This document shows, piece by piece, positions 26,836 to 35,314 of a DNA stretch of 46,567 nt. Origin of the DNA: Bacillota bacterium (GTDB taxonomy: Bacteria; Bacillota; UBA4882; UBA8346). Under the pieces are notes generated by a model, which worked only from the letters and a program-made list of their open reading frames with translations, made no database searches and was not told where the DNA came from. The DNA is taken from the NCBI GenBank assembly GCA_012728785.1, contig JAAYEK010000170.1, positions 1-46,567 on the forward strand, given 5' to 3'. Position numbers and translations under genes: made by a program. Position 1 is the stretch's first letter. Each line of letters starts with the position of its first letter.

Positions 26836-27597
26836 ATGTTTCCTGAAGAACGCCGTACAATTATTATTAAGACCTTAAACCATCAAGGACGCTGTCTGGT
26901 TAATGATTTATCCCAACAGATGAGAGTTTCTGAGGTTACTATCCGTCAAGATTTGGATTGCTTGGAACGGGAAGGTTTACTTCGGCGGACTCACAGTGGA
27001 GCGATTCTACCGTCAAAGACCGGCTTTGAACGGTCTTTCCAAGCCGAAGAAACTTCCTTTAGGACCCAAAAAGAACGAATTGCTCAAGCAGCTTCCGAAT
27101 TAGTCTCTCCTGGAGATACGCTAATATTAGATGTGGGGACCACGGTTGCCGAATTAGCGCGGGCTCTCTTAAACCATGAAGATTTGACCGTTTTTACCAA
27201 TGCCTTGAATATCGCCGCTATTCTCGAAGCTAATCCGAGGATTACCACTATCGTTACCGGCGGAACTCTTCGGGCGAAACAACATTCCCTGGTAAACCCA
27301 TTCGCCACTTTAATCTTGGATAAAATCAAGGCCGATCTTGCCTTTATTGGTATTAGCGGCATCGAAGCCAATTACGGCCTAACTAATGTAAATATTCCGG
27401 AAGCCGAAATAAAAGCAATCTTTCTAAAAGCGGCCGAACGTCGAGTGATCTTGGCTGATTCCAGTAAAATTGGAAAAATCGGTTTGATGAAAATATCGGA
27501 AATTGAACAAATTGATTTACTAATTACCGATAAAGAAGCTGATCCTAAAAACATCGCCTCCCTGCGTCAGAAAGGTTTAAAAATAAAACTAGTTTAA
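26836..27597 (+). CDS. DeoR-family transcriptional regulator of the gal operon
   Basis: The 253-aa protein has an N-terminal winged helix-turn-helix (about 5-57; LVNDLSQQMRVSEVTIRQDL, then LLRRTHSGA), followed by the DeoR sugar-phosphate effector domain (DTLILDVGTTVAELARAL, then ADLAFIGISGIE, ADSSKIGK, ITDK). DeoR members sense phosphorylated sugars. As first gene of an operon with galT, galK and galE, its ligand may be galactose 1-phosphate or a glycolytic phosphate. Direct repeats over the -35 of its own promoter suggest autorepression. Confidence 0.93.
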   Translation: MFPEERRTIIIKTLNHQGRCLVNDLSQQMRVSEVTIRQDLDCLEREGLLRRTHSGAILPSKTGFERSFQAEETSFRTQKERIAQAASELVSPGDTLILDVGTTVAELARALLNHEDLTVFTNALNIAAILEANPRITTIVTGGTLRAKQHSLVNPFATLILDKIKADLAFIGISGIEANYGLTNVNIPEAEIKAIFLKAAERRVILADSSKIGKIGLMKISEIEQIDLLITDKEADPKNIASLRQKGLKIKLV

Positions 27598-27622
27598 AGA
27601 AGTAACTAAGGAGGCCCCTGAA

Positions 27623-27781
27623 ATGCAGCAAGCAAAGATTGATTTTAAAAAGGAAAAAGTACTAATGCCCGATGGAAGATACTTATTATTTTTTGATTTC
27701 AACCCCAATGCTAAGGATCAAGTCATCCCTAAGGCAAACTCTATTCAAATCGAGGAAAGTGAAGGAACTAAAGATGTCTGA
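27623..27781 (+). CDS. Small 52-aa protein between the DeoR regulator and galT
   Basis: The frame starts at an ATG 8 bases after an excellent AAGGAGG and ends in TGA, overlapping the galT ATG by 8 bases (ATGTCTGA), typical of translational coupling. The product starts MQQAKIDFKKEKVLMPDG, continues RYLLFFDFNP and has an acidic tail (IEESEGTKDV). There is no cysteine or membrane segment. The reading frame also places the galT Shine-Dalgarno inside it. No family is recognised with certainty. It could be a small protein or a coupling leader. Confidence 0.7.
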   Translation: MQQAKIDFKKEKVLMPDGRYLLFFDFNPNAKDQVIPKANSIQIEESEGTKDV

Positions 27782-28778
27782 ACTACGTTGGCACCCTTTT
27801 TTAGAAGAATGGGTAATCACTGCTACTCATCGTCAGGAAAGGACTTTTCTACCGCCCAAAGATTATTGCCCGCTATGCCCAACCAAACCTGGGGGATTCC
27901 CCACAGAGGTCCCTCGTGAGGATTATGACATCGTGGTCTTTGAAAATAAATTCCCCTCCTTTCGGAGTAACCCATCGCAACCGGTGGTGGAAGCGACAAC
28001 GGTCTCTCCAGTGAAGCCGGCCCAAGGAATTTGCGAAGTGGTTTTATACTCTTCGGAACACTCTGCGACACTGACAACAATGCCCTTAACCCGAATCCGG
28101 AACTTGCTGTTGGTTTGGCAAGACCGGTATCGAGAATTAAGCGCTCTCGACTTTATCAAATACGTCTTGATTTTTGAAAACAAAGGCGAAGCGGTTGGGG
28201 TTACCTTGCACCACCCTCATGGACAAATATACGCTTTTCCTTTTGTACCTCCAAAAATTGAAAAAGAACTGGATGCCTCAGCAAAATATTACCAAAATAA
28301 TAAACAATGTTTATTCTGTGCTACCTTGGAGGAGGAATACCGGGATGGCCGGAGAATCGTCTTTGAAGGCGAAAAATTTGTCGCTTTTATTCCATTTTTC
28401 GCTCGTTACCCCTATGAAACATACCTTGCTCCCAAAAAACATCGCGCATCGATGAATGAATTTATCGCCGAAGATCTGGACGATCTGGCACTAACTCTTA
28501 AAGGATTGTTAGTCAAATACGACTCATTATTTAATCTATCTTTTCCATATATTATGGTAATCCATCAAGCGCCAACCGATGGAAAGGATTACCCTGATTA
28601 TCATTTTCATTTTGAATTCTACCCTCCCCTACGGGCCGCCTCCAAACTTAAATATTTAGCGGGTTGTGAGTCAGGCGCCGGTAATTATATCAATGATACT
28701 TTGGCCGAGGAAAAAGCGGCTGAGCTTCGAGAGATCGGCCCCAAAAATATTAGGGAAGTGTTAGCCCTTGAAAAATAG
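27774..28778 (+). CDS. galT: Galactose-1-phosphate uridylyltransferase
   Basis: Leloir enzyme exchanging UDP between UDP-glucose and galactose 1-phosphate. The start is the ATG at 27774 (MSELRWHPFLEEWV), 7 bases after GAAGGA; the open frame to 27672 overlaps the preceding small gene. That gives 334 aa. A zinc-type CPLCP is near residue 29 and the second pair CLFCATLE is further on. The nucleophile histidine is in the HPHGQ motif (LHHPHGQIYAF). It is coupled to the 52-aa ORF upstream and lies 9 bases from galK. Confidence 0.96.
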   Translation: MSELRWHPFLEEWVITATHRQERTFLPPKDYCPLCPTKPGGFPTEVPREDYDIVVFENKFPSFRSNPSQPVVEATTVSPVKPAQGICEVVLYSSEHSATLTTMPLTRIRNLLLVWQDRYRELSALDFIKYVLIFENKGEAVGVTLHHPHGQIYAFPFVPPKIEKELDASAKYYQNNKQCLFCATLEEEYRDGRRIVFEGEKFVAFIPFFARYPYETYLAPKKHRASMNEFIAEDLDDLALTLKGLLVKYDSLFNLSFPYIMVIHQAPTDGKDYPDYHFHFEFYPPLRAASKLKYLAGCESGAGNYINDTLAEEKAAELREIGPKNIREVLALEK

Positions 28779-28787
28779 GAGTATTTT

Positions 28788-29972
28788 ATGAAAGAACAAC
28801 CGATGAACCTTCAAACGATTTCCAGTGCTTTCTCCTTATTATTTGAAGGCAAAGAACCGGAAGTCATCACCCGGGCCCCCGGCAGGGTAAACTTGATTGG
28901 AGAACATACTGATTATAACGATGGCTTTGTATTTCCCATGGCTATAGATTTCCAAATCATCACCGCTGCGCGTAAACGTCAAGACCGATTGGTGAGAATC
29001 CACTCCTTGGATTATCAAAAAACAGTTGAATTCAGTTTAGAAGAGCCAATTAGCTATGACTATAAACAACGGTGGAGTAATTATCTCCGGGGCGTGCTGG
29101 CAATATTAATGGAAAAAGGGGAATATTTAACCGGTCTGGAGTTGGCTTTTTCGGGCGACATTCCTCAAGGTTCCGGTTTGAGTTCATCTGCTGCCCTTGA
29201 GGTATCCACAGCCCTTGCCCTTCAAGCATTAAATAATTTTACCATGAGCGGACCAGAACTGGCCTACCTCTGTCAAAGGGCGGAAAATACATTTGTCGGA
29301 ATGAATTGCGGAATAATGGATCAATTTATTTCGATGATGGGCCGAAGAGCTCATGGCTTGTTCCTCGATTGCCGTTCTCTACAATACCGGCACATCCCTT
29401 TAGAATTGGGAGAATACCGCTTTTTGATTTGCCACAGCGGGGTTAAGCACTCCTTGGTTGATTCGGAATATAATAAACGGCGTCGGGAATGCGAAACCGC
29501 AGTAGCGATCCTCTCCCAAAAAAAACCTAAAATTAAAGCATTACGGGACGCGACCTTGTCGGAATTGAATGCCTCTAGAAACGAACTCGGTCAGACTATC
29601 TACCGCCGTTGTTATCATGTTATTACTGAGAATCAGAGAGTCCTAGAAAGCATTGAATCTTTAAAAGAAAAAGATTTGGTCGCTTTTGGAAAATTGATGA
29701 ATGGGTCCCACCAATCCTTACGCGACGATTATCAGGTAAGCTGCCCTGAAATCGATCTGCTAGTAGATTTTGCTAGGAACTTTAGCGGTGTATTAGGTTC
29801 CCGAATCACCGGAGGCGGCTTTGGCGGATGTACTGTAACTCTGATTCAAAATTCCTTTATCCCAAACTTTTCCCAACGGATCACAGCGTATTACCAAGAA
29901 AAAACCGGGATTGTCCCGCATTTATATATCAGCCGTCCCGCAGCCGGGGCTGAGCTAATAAAGATCCATTAA
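28788..29972 (+). CDS. galK: Galactokinase
   Basis: ATP-dependent phosphorylation of galactose at C1. The 394-aa GHMP kinase has the galactokinase signature GRVNLIGEHTDYNDGFVFP (about 27-45), the ATP loop GSGLSSSAALEV (about 125) and the third motif ITGGGFGGCTV near the C-terminus. It has normal length. AGGAG lies 8 bases before the ATG. It is followed by galE after 63 bases. Confidence 0.97.
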   Translation: MKEQPMNLQTISSAFSLLFEGKEPEVITRAPGRVNLIGEHTDYNDGFVFPMAIDFQIITAARKRQDRLVRIHSLDYQKTVEFSLEEPISYDYKQRWSNYLRGVLAILMEKGEYLTGLELAFSGDIPQGSGLSSSAALEVSTALALQALNNFTMSGPELAYLCQRAENTFVGMNCGIMDQFISMMGRRAHGLFLDCRSLQYRHIPLELGEYRFLICHSGVKHSLVDSEYNKRRRECETAVAILSQKKPKIKALRDATLSELNASRNELGQTIYRRCYHVITENQRVLESIESLKEKDLVAFGKLMNGSHQSLRDDYQVSCPEIDLLVDFARNFSGVLGSRITGGGFGGCTVTLIQNSFIPNFSQRITAYYQEKTGIVPHLYISRPAAGAELIKIH

Positions 29973-30035
29973 CCATGTCGCAATTAACGCCTATCTATAG
30001 AAGGATTGCGGCCTATCATACGGAGGAGGTAAGCT

Positions 30036-31028
30036 ATGAATATTCTAGTTACAGGTGGAGCCGGTTATATCGGAAGTCAAGTCGTCTTAGATTTGGCCCG
30101 AAACGGACACCAGCCCATCATCTATGATAACTTAAGCAAAGGCCACAAAGAAGCGGTTAAAGCTGGGTTATTAATCGAAGGAGACCTCAGCGATTCGTCC
30201 TTGATCAAAAAAGTGTTAACCGAGGAAAAGATCGATGCCGTCGTTCACTTGGCAGCCTATAGTTTAGTCGGGGAATCAGTTCAGGATCCAGGAAAATATT
30301 TTAGAAATAATATTGGCAACGGACTGATTCTATTAGACGCGATGTTGGCATGTAATGTTAAATACTTTGTCCTTTCTTCAACAGCGGCTGTTTATGGCGA
30401 ACCCGATCAAATCCCAATTACCGAGGATCATCCTAAAACTCATACCAACCCCTATGGTTTTTCCAAATTAACCTTGGAAGGAATTCTCGATGCCTACGAT
30501 CGAGCCTATGGCCTTCGTTATATTTCCTTACGTTATTTTAACGCCGCCGGCGCCGACCCGGATGGGGAAATCGGCGAGGACCACAATCCGGAAAGCCACT
30601 TAATCCCAATTGTATTACAGGCTGCTCTCGGAATTCGTCCCAATATTCAATTGTTCGGTAATGATTATCCGACTCCGGACGGAACCTGTATTCGTGATTA
30701 TATCCATGTGGTGGACCTTTCCCAAGCTCATATTTTGGCTTTACAATCATTAGTTAGGGGCGGATCGTCCACATGTTATAATTTGGGGATCGGTCATGGT
30801 TATTCCAATCTCCAGGTTATTGAAACCGCCCGAAAAGTAACGGGTAAACCAATCAACGTAATTGAAGCCCCGCGCCGTCCCGGAGATCCGTCGGCGCTGG
30901 TCGCCTCCTCTGACCGGATCAAACGAGAATTAGGCTGGAAACCTAAATACTCAGAGCTTGATGCAATTATTGAGACCGCTTGGAAATGGAGTCTTAGTCA
31001 TCCTAACGGATATAATAAAACTAACTAA
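30036..31028 (+). CDS. galE: UDP-glucose 4-epimerase
   Basis: Interconverts UDP-galactose and UDP-glucose, closing the Leloir cycle. The 330-aa short-chain dehydrogenase has the NAD loop GGAGYIGS at residue 7, the active Ser in LSSTAAVYGE, and the YxxxK pair in NPYGFSKL. The C-terminal part has RYFNAAGADPDGEIGE and GTCIRDYIHVVDL. GGAGG lies upstream of the ATG. Together with galT and galK the cycle is complete; galactose transport is not encoded here. Confidence 0.97.
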   Translation: MNILVTGGAGYIGSQVVLDLARNGHQPIIYDNLSKGHKEAVKAGLLIEGDLSDSSLIKKVLTEEKIDAVVHLAAYSLVGESVQDPGKYFRNNIGNGLILLDAMLACNVKYFVLSSTAAVYGEPDQIPITEDHPKTHTNPYGFSKLTLEGILDAYDRAYGLRYISLRYFNAAGADPDGEIGEDHNPESHLIPIVLQAALGIRPNIQLFGNDYPTPDGTCIRDYIHVVDLSQAHILALQSLVRGGSSTCYNLGIGHGYSNLQVIETARKVTGKPINVIEAPRRPGDPSALVASSDRIKRELGWKPKYSELDAIIETAWKWSLSHPNGYNKTN

Positions 31029-31116
31029 GAAAAATCAAACTTTTATAAATTTAAATCAAGTGATATCATTTAGTTATCAAAAATTATGCTAACTTTTTTA
31101 GTTTGAGGAGGACAAG

Positions 31117-32103
31117 ATGAAAATCGGCGTTTTAACCAGTGGCGGTGATGCTCCTGGTATGAATGCGGCAATCAGGGCGGTGGTCCGAAAAGCTCTTTAT
31201 CATGGATGTGAGGCTTTTGGTATTAAAAGAGGATATAGTGGCTTAATAACAGGTGAAATCGTTCCCTTGAATTCCCGTTCGGTAAGTGATATTCTTCAAA
31301 AAGGCGGCACTATTTTACAATCCGCTCGATGTCCTGAGTTTAAAACTCCGGAAGGACAAGCTAAGGCCAGAGAACAACTGGAAAAGCTCGAACTAAATGG
31401 ATTAGTAGTAATCGGTGGTGATGGTTCTTTTCAGGGGGCCCAGCTCCTCAATGAATTAGGATTTTTAACCGTAGGAATTCCAGGTACCATCGATAATGAT
31501 ATCGGTTGTACTGATTATTCCATCGGATTTGATACTGCGGTAAACACAGTCTTGGATTCCTTGAATAAGATTAGAGACACCGCATCTTCTCATAATCGGG
31601 TTTATGTAGTGGAAGTTATGGGTAAAAACGCTGGTTTTATTGCGGTTGGGGCAGGATTGACCGGCGGCGCCGAGGCAATTCTGATCCCTGAAAACCCGGT
31701 GGATCTAGACGAAGTATGTCGAAAAATAACTGAAAGCTCTAAATTAGGTAAGTCTCATTGCATTGTATTAGTTGCTGAAGGCTATTATGAAGATCCGATT
31801 TCCGCCGATCAATCAAGCGGCTTCCGGGTCGGTAAATACCTTGCTGATAAAACCGACTGTGATACCAGGATTACGGTTTTAGGCCATATCCAAAGGGGAG
31901 GAACTCCGACCTTTTTCGACCGTAAACTCGCGACCTTAATGGGTAATAAGGCTGTCGAGATGCTTCTCAACGGAGAAACTGGACAAATGATCGGAATGGT
32001 TAACAATCGAATTCAAACTTTCCCTTTGGAGCAAGCTATTAATACCAAAAAACAAGTTGAACCGTGGGAATTGGAATTGACAGGAATTATGTCCAGTATT
32101 TAA
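31117..32103 (+). CDS. pfkA: ATP-dependent 6-phosphofructokinase
   Basis: Phosphorylates fructose 6-phosphate in glycolysis. The 328-aa protein starts with the ATP-site motif GVLTSGGDAPGMNAAIRA. It keeps GGDGSFQGA, the catalytic PGTIDNDI, the substrate HIQRGG motif and the family length. The Gly in the GGDGS motif fits the ATP-type enzyme, not the pyrophosphate-type one, by the usual rule. It is 88 bases after galE, so it may have an additional promoter. A strong Shine-Dalgarno (GAGGAGG) is present. Its place behind the gal genes sends galactose carbon into glycolysis. Confidence 0.95.
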   Translation: MKIGVLTSGGDAPGMNAAIRAVVRKALYHGCEAFGIKRGYSGLITGEIVPLNSRSVSDILQKGGTILQSARCPEFKTPEGQAKAREQLEKLELNGLVVIGGDGSFQGAQLLNELGFLTVGIPGTIDNDIGCTDYSIGFDTAVNTVLDSLNKIRDTASSHNRVYVVEVMGKNAGFIAVGAGLTGGAEAILIPENPVDLDEVCRKITESSKLGKSHCIVLVAEGYYEDPISADQSSGFRVGKYLADKTDCDTRITVLGHIQRGGTPTFFDRKLATLMGNKAVEMLLNGETGQMIGMVNNRIQTFPLEQAINTKKQVEPWELELTGIMSSI

Positions 32104-32129
32104 TATTACTCCGAAGACAGGCCCGTAAA

Positions 32130-32165
32130 TTAAAAAAGGAGGGGTGCACAACCTCTCCTTTTTAA
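32130..32165. terminator. Bidirectional terminator between pfkA and codY
   Basis: AAAAAGGAG (32133-32141) pairs with CTCCTTTTT (32155-32163), extended by GG/CC inside. It has a T5 tail on either strand and sits between the convergent pfkA and codY genes. Confidence 0.85.
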
Positions 32166-32209
32166 TTCAATTCTTCACTATTATACTCTATTTCATTTCA
32201 AAGCAATTT

Positions 32210-32962
32210 CTATTTTTCATGTTCCAATAACATTTTATAAAAAAGTTGATTCTTAATCTTAATATAGGTCCCTTTAATCCCCAGAGAACGGGACTCGACT
32301 ACCCCTGCACTTTCCAGTTTACGCATGGCGTTTACGATTACCGAACGTGAAATCCCAATTCGATCGGCTATTTTACTGGCGACCAAAAATCCTTCCTGGG
32401 CATTTAAATCCGACAGCACATTTTTTACCGCTTTCAGTTCGGAAAAGGATAAGGAATCCAAGACCATTCTAGCCGTGTCTTCCTGGTTTTTTTCGGCTTC
32501 TTTGAACACGACGCTATTTTCGTACATGTAAATACTAATCACCAAAGCGGCAATTTCGGCCAAAATTAACTGTTCTTCAGTAAATTGTTCTTCCGGTTTG
32601 GTTAACAACAAATGAGTTGAGGTAGATCGGTTAGCCCTTACCGGGGTTATTGTCATATACAAATTAGGACGGATACAAAGATCTTCTTCAAAAAAACAAT
32701 TTTCCATCGGAATATTGGCTGAAGTTTGAAAAATAAAACTGATTCTTTGTTGAAATTCAGGCTTTAAACTACTAGCTTTTTGATTGGGCTTAGTGCAATC
32801 CGCACCCTTAGGCAAAGCTTTTGCCAATATTTCACCTTGGTTTCCGACCAAGTATCCATTACATTCAATCAAGTTTGTGATTAATGCGATTACTTCATTT
32901 AACTCCTTATTCTCTCGCTTTAATACATTTTCTAGTTCGTGAATTTTTGTGAGCAACGACAT
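32210..32962 (-). CDS. codY: GTP- and branched-chain-amino-acid-responsive regulator CodY
   Basis: Global repressor of stationary-phase and amino-acid genes, active with GTP and isoleucine/valine/leucine. The 250-aa protein has an N-terminal GAF-type effector domain (about 1-160). The C-terminal winged helix-turn-helix follows: VASKIADRIGISRSVIVNAM, then LESAGVVESRSLGIKGTYIKI. It is the last gene of the topA-trmFO-xerC-codY run, 43 bases after xerC. In Bacillus, clpQ and clpY stand between xerC and codY; they are absent here. Confidence 0.96.
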   Translation of the reverse strand: MSLLTKIHELENVLKRENKELNEVIALITNLIECNGYLVGNQGEILAKALPKGADCTKPNQKASSLKPEFQQRISFIFQTSANIPMENCFFEEDLCIRPNLYMTITPVRANRSTSTHLLLTKPEEQFTEEQLILAEIAALVISIYMYENSVVFKEAEKNQEDTARMVLDSLSFSELKAVKNVLSDLNAQEGFLVASKIADRIGISRSVIVNAMRKLESAGVVESRSLGIKGTYIKIKNQLFYKMLLEHEK

Positions 32963-33005
32963 TCAATTTCTCCTTATATAATTAGTATTAAATTAAAATT
33001 CAATC

Positions 33006-33914
33006 TTATGCCCGTGGATGACTTTTTAAATAGACGGAACGGATCCTTTCTTTGGTAACATGAGTATAAATCTGAGTAGTGGATAGATCCACATGTCCCA
33101 GAAGTTCTTGGACTACCCTTAAATCAGCCCCGTTCTCCAAAAGGTGGGTGGCAAAAGTATGCCGAAAAGTATGAGGTGTTATCTTCCGTTTTAATAAAAC
33201 TAATTTCTTTAAATACTTTAACACCATTCTTTGAATGCTTCGTCCGCTGAGTCTCGTCCCTCGATAGTTTAGAAAAACGTTATTCTGAGTTTCCGCCAGA
33301 GGAGGTAATTTAGCTACTAAACAAGGCCTCACTTCTTTCAAATAACGTTGTAACGTCCGGTTAGCGACTCCGCCCAAAGGCGCCAGCCTTTCTTTTGCAC
33401 CTTTGCCAAAAACCCTTAGATAACCTCGGGATAGATCCAAATCTTCTATTTTCAAATTAACTACTTCTTGCAAACGCAAACCGCTAGAATAAAGAATCTC
33501 CAAAATCGCTTGATCTCTGATGCCTAACTTTTCGGACTGATCGGGCATAGTTAGCAAAGCCGATACTTCATCAGGATACATAAACTCAGGTAAACGTTTT
33601 TCGCGACGAGGTGAAGCAACCTCTTGAGCAGGATTATCTTGAAGATAACCTTGCTTACATAGAAATTTAAAAAAAGAACGCAAACAGGCCATTTTTCTAG
33701 CAATCGATGTTTTGGCCAATTGGGTCTGTTTTAAGATTGCCAGATATTTTCGGAGTAATAAATGGTCTACGGCTTCCGGCCCAGTTACTCTTTCCTCCTC
33801 CAGAAACTGAAGAAACTGCCGTAAATCCAAGCCATAACTTTCAAGAGTGTGCTTTGAGTAATGGTTACTAACCTTTAAATAAGTCAGGAACTCATCAACC
33901 AAATTCACAAACAT
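33006..33914 (-). CDS. xerC: Tyrosine recombinase XerC (CodV)
   Basis: Resolves chromosome dimers at dif with a XerD partner. The 302-aa protein has a SAM-like N-terminal core-binding domain (about 5-90) and a catalytic domain. The R-H-x-x-R-H-Y set is visible: Arg in SSGLRLQEVVNL, HTFRHTFATHLL, the His in LLGHVDLSTTQIY and the nucleophile Tyr in that last motif (YTHV). The position between trmFO and codY is that of codV in Bacillus, so this is a housekeeping recombinase and not an integrase of a mobile element. Confidence 0.94.
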   Translation of the reverse strand: MFVNLVDEFLTYLKVSNHYSKHTLESYGLDLRQFLQFLEEERVTGPEAVDHLLLRKYLAILKQTQLAKTSIARKMACLRSFFKFLCKQGYLQDNPAQEVASPRREKRLPEFMYPDEVSALLTMPDQSEKLGIRDQAILEILYSSGLRLQEVVNLKIEDLDLSRGYLRVFGKGAKERLAPLGGVANRTLQRYLKEVRPCLVAKLPPLAETQNNVFLNYRGTRLSGRSIQRMVLKYLKKLVLLKRKITPHTFRHTFATHLLENGADLRVVQELLGHVDLSTTQIYTHVTKERIRSVYLKSHPRA

Positions 33915-33987
33915 CGGCTACCTTCCTTTATAATAACATAAATTCAGAATTACAACAATTTATTAAAGTTCGGCAAAATAGGAACAA

Positions 33988-35295
33988 TTATTTCACATCT
34001 AATTCCGTTAAAATTTGCAGTGATCGTTCCGCTATTTTCAAGTGTCTTAACTGTTTTCCTCGACATTCTTCGGTTAGCTCCGGAAATAACCCAAAGTTTA
34101 TATTCATAGGTTGAAAGTATTTAGGATCGGCATGAGTAATATAGTTAGTCAAAGCTCCTAACGCAGTTTCCGGCGGGAAAACCAGCGCCGCTTCGCCGGA
34201 CAACATCCGGGCGCAATTTATACCGGCGACTAAACCGGTTCCGGCCGATTCTACATACCCCTCTACCCCGGTAATTTGCCCGGCAAAAAAAAGGTCGCCC
34301 CGTTTTTTAGTCTGCAAGGTCTCTTTTAAAAGCACCGGAGCGTTAATATATGTGTTCCGGTGCATCACGCCAAAGCGGACAAATTCCCCATTCTCAAGTC
34401 CCGGTATCATTCGAAAAACGCGTTTTTGTTCACCCCACTTAAGGTGGGTCTGAAAACCGACCATATTATATAAGCGGCCTTCCCGATCTTCCGGGCGCAA
34501 TTGTACTACTGCATAAGGACGTTTTCCAGTACCGGGATGGGTAATGCCCACCGGTTTCATCGTCCCATAACGCAAAGTATCGATTCCTCTTTTAGCCAAT
34601 ACCTCAACCGGCATGCAACCTTCAAAAAAGATTACCCGTTCTTCAGAGAGATGGCTTTCGGCGGTTTCAGCGGCAACAAGTTCTTTCCAAAAAAGTTCAT
34701 ATTCTTCTTTAGTAAAGGGGCAGTTAAGATATTCTCCATTTCCCTTATCGTAACGTGAAGCTTTAAAAACCTTTTCTTGGTCCAAGGACTCATTGGTAAT
34801 TATCGGTGCGGCAGCATCGTAAAAATATAAATACCCCTCCCCCATCATTCGTTGTAAAAACTCTCCTAAATCCGGAGAAGTCAATGGTCCGGTAGCAATT
34901 ATCACCGGTCCTTCCGGAGGAGAGCTAATTTCTTCCCTAATAACTTCAACCAACGGATGTTCCGTAAGAGTATCCGTTAACGCTTTTGAAAACTGGTTGC
35001 GATCAACTGCTAAAGCTCCTCCAGCGGGGACTGTAGTCAAGTCGGCGGTTTTAATTATTAAAGAGTCCAACCGCCGCATCTCCTCTTTCAAAAGCCCAAC
35101 CGCATTTTCTATCGCCGCTCCTCTTAGAGAGTTGCTACAAACCAACTCTCCAAAATTCCCGGTATGATGGGCCGGTGTCATTTTACCAGGCCGCATTTCA
35201 TATAAACGGACCGGAATATTCCTCTTAATCAGCTGCCAAGTAGCCTCAGTTCCGGCTAAACCAGCACCCACTACTGTTACTTTCACTAATTTCAC
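33988..35295 (-). CDS. trmFO: tRNA (m5U54) methyltransferase TrmFO
   Basis: FAD- and methylene-tetrahydrofolate-dependent formation of ribothymidine at tRNA position 54. The 435-aa protein has the dinucleotide-binding start [15 protein letters not shown] at residue 7. The family block [13 protein letters not shown]-like stretch ([20 protein letters not shown]) follows, and [18 protein letters not shown] is in the C-terminal part. It is typical of Gram-positives that lack TrmA. It lies 19 bases after topA, same operon. Confidence 0.96.
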   Translation of the reverse strand: MKLVKVTVVGAGLAGTEATWQLIKRNIPVRLYEMRPGKMTPAHHTGNFGELVCSNSLRGAAIENAVGLLKEEMRRLDSLIIKTADLTTVPAGGALAVDRNQFSKALTDTLTEHPLVEVIREEISSPPEGPVIIATGPLTSPDLGEFLQRMMGEGYLYFYDAAAPIITNESLDQEKVFKASRYDKGNGEYLNCPFTKEEYELFWKELVAAETAESHLSEERVIFFEGCMPVEVLAKRGIDTLRYGTMKPVGITHPGTGKRPYAVVQLRPEDREGRLYNMVGFQTHLKWGEQKRVFRMIPGLENGEFVRFGVMHRNTYINAPVLLKETLQTKKRGDLFFAGQITGVEGYVESAGTGLVAGINCARMLSGEAALVFPPETALGALTNYITHADPKYFQPMNINFGLFPELTEECRGKQLRHLKIAERSLQILTELDVK

Positions 35296-35314
35296 CTGTA
35301 ATATTAATTAAAAT

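Noticed and set aside
33006-33914. Tyrosine recombinase as a sign of an integrated element
   Set aside because: Its place between trmFO and codY is the conserved housekeeping xerC/codV position; no att sites or cargo are seen.
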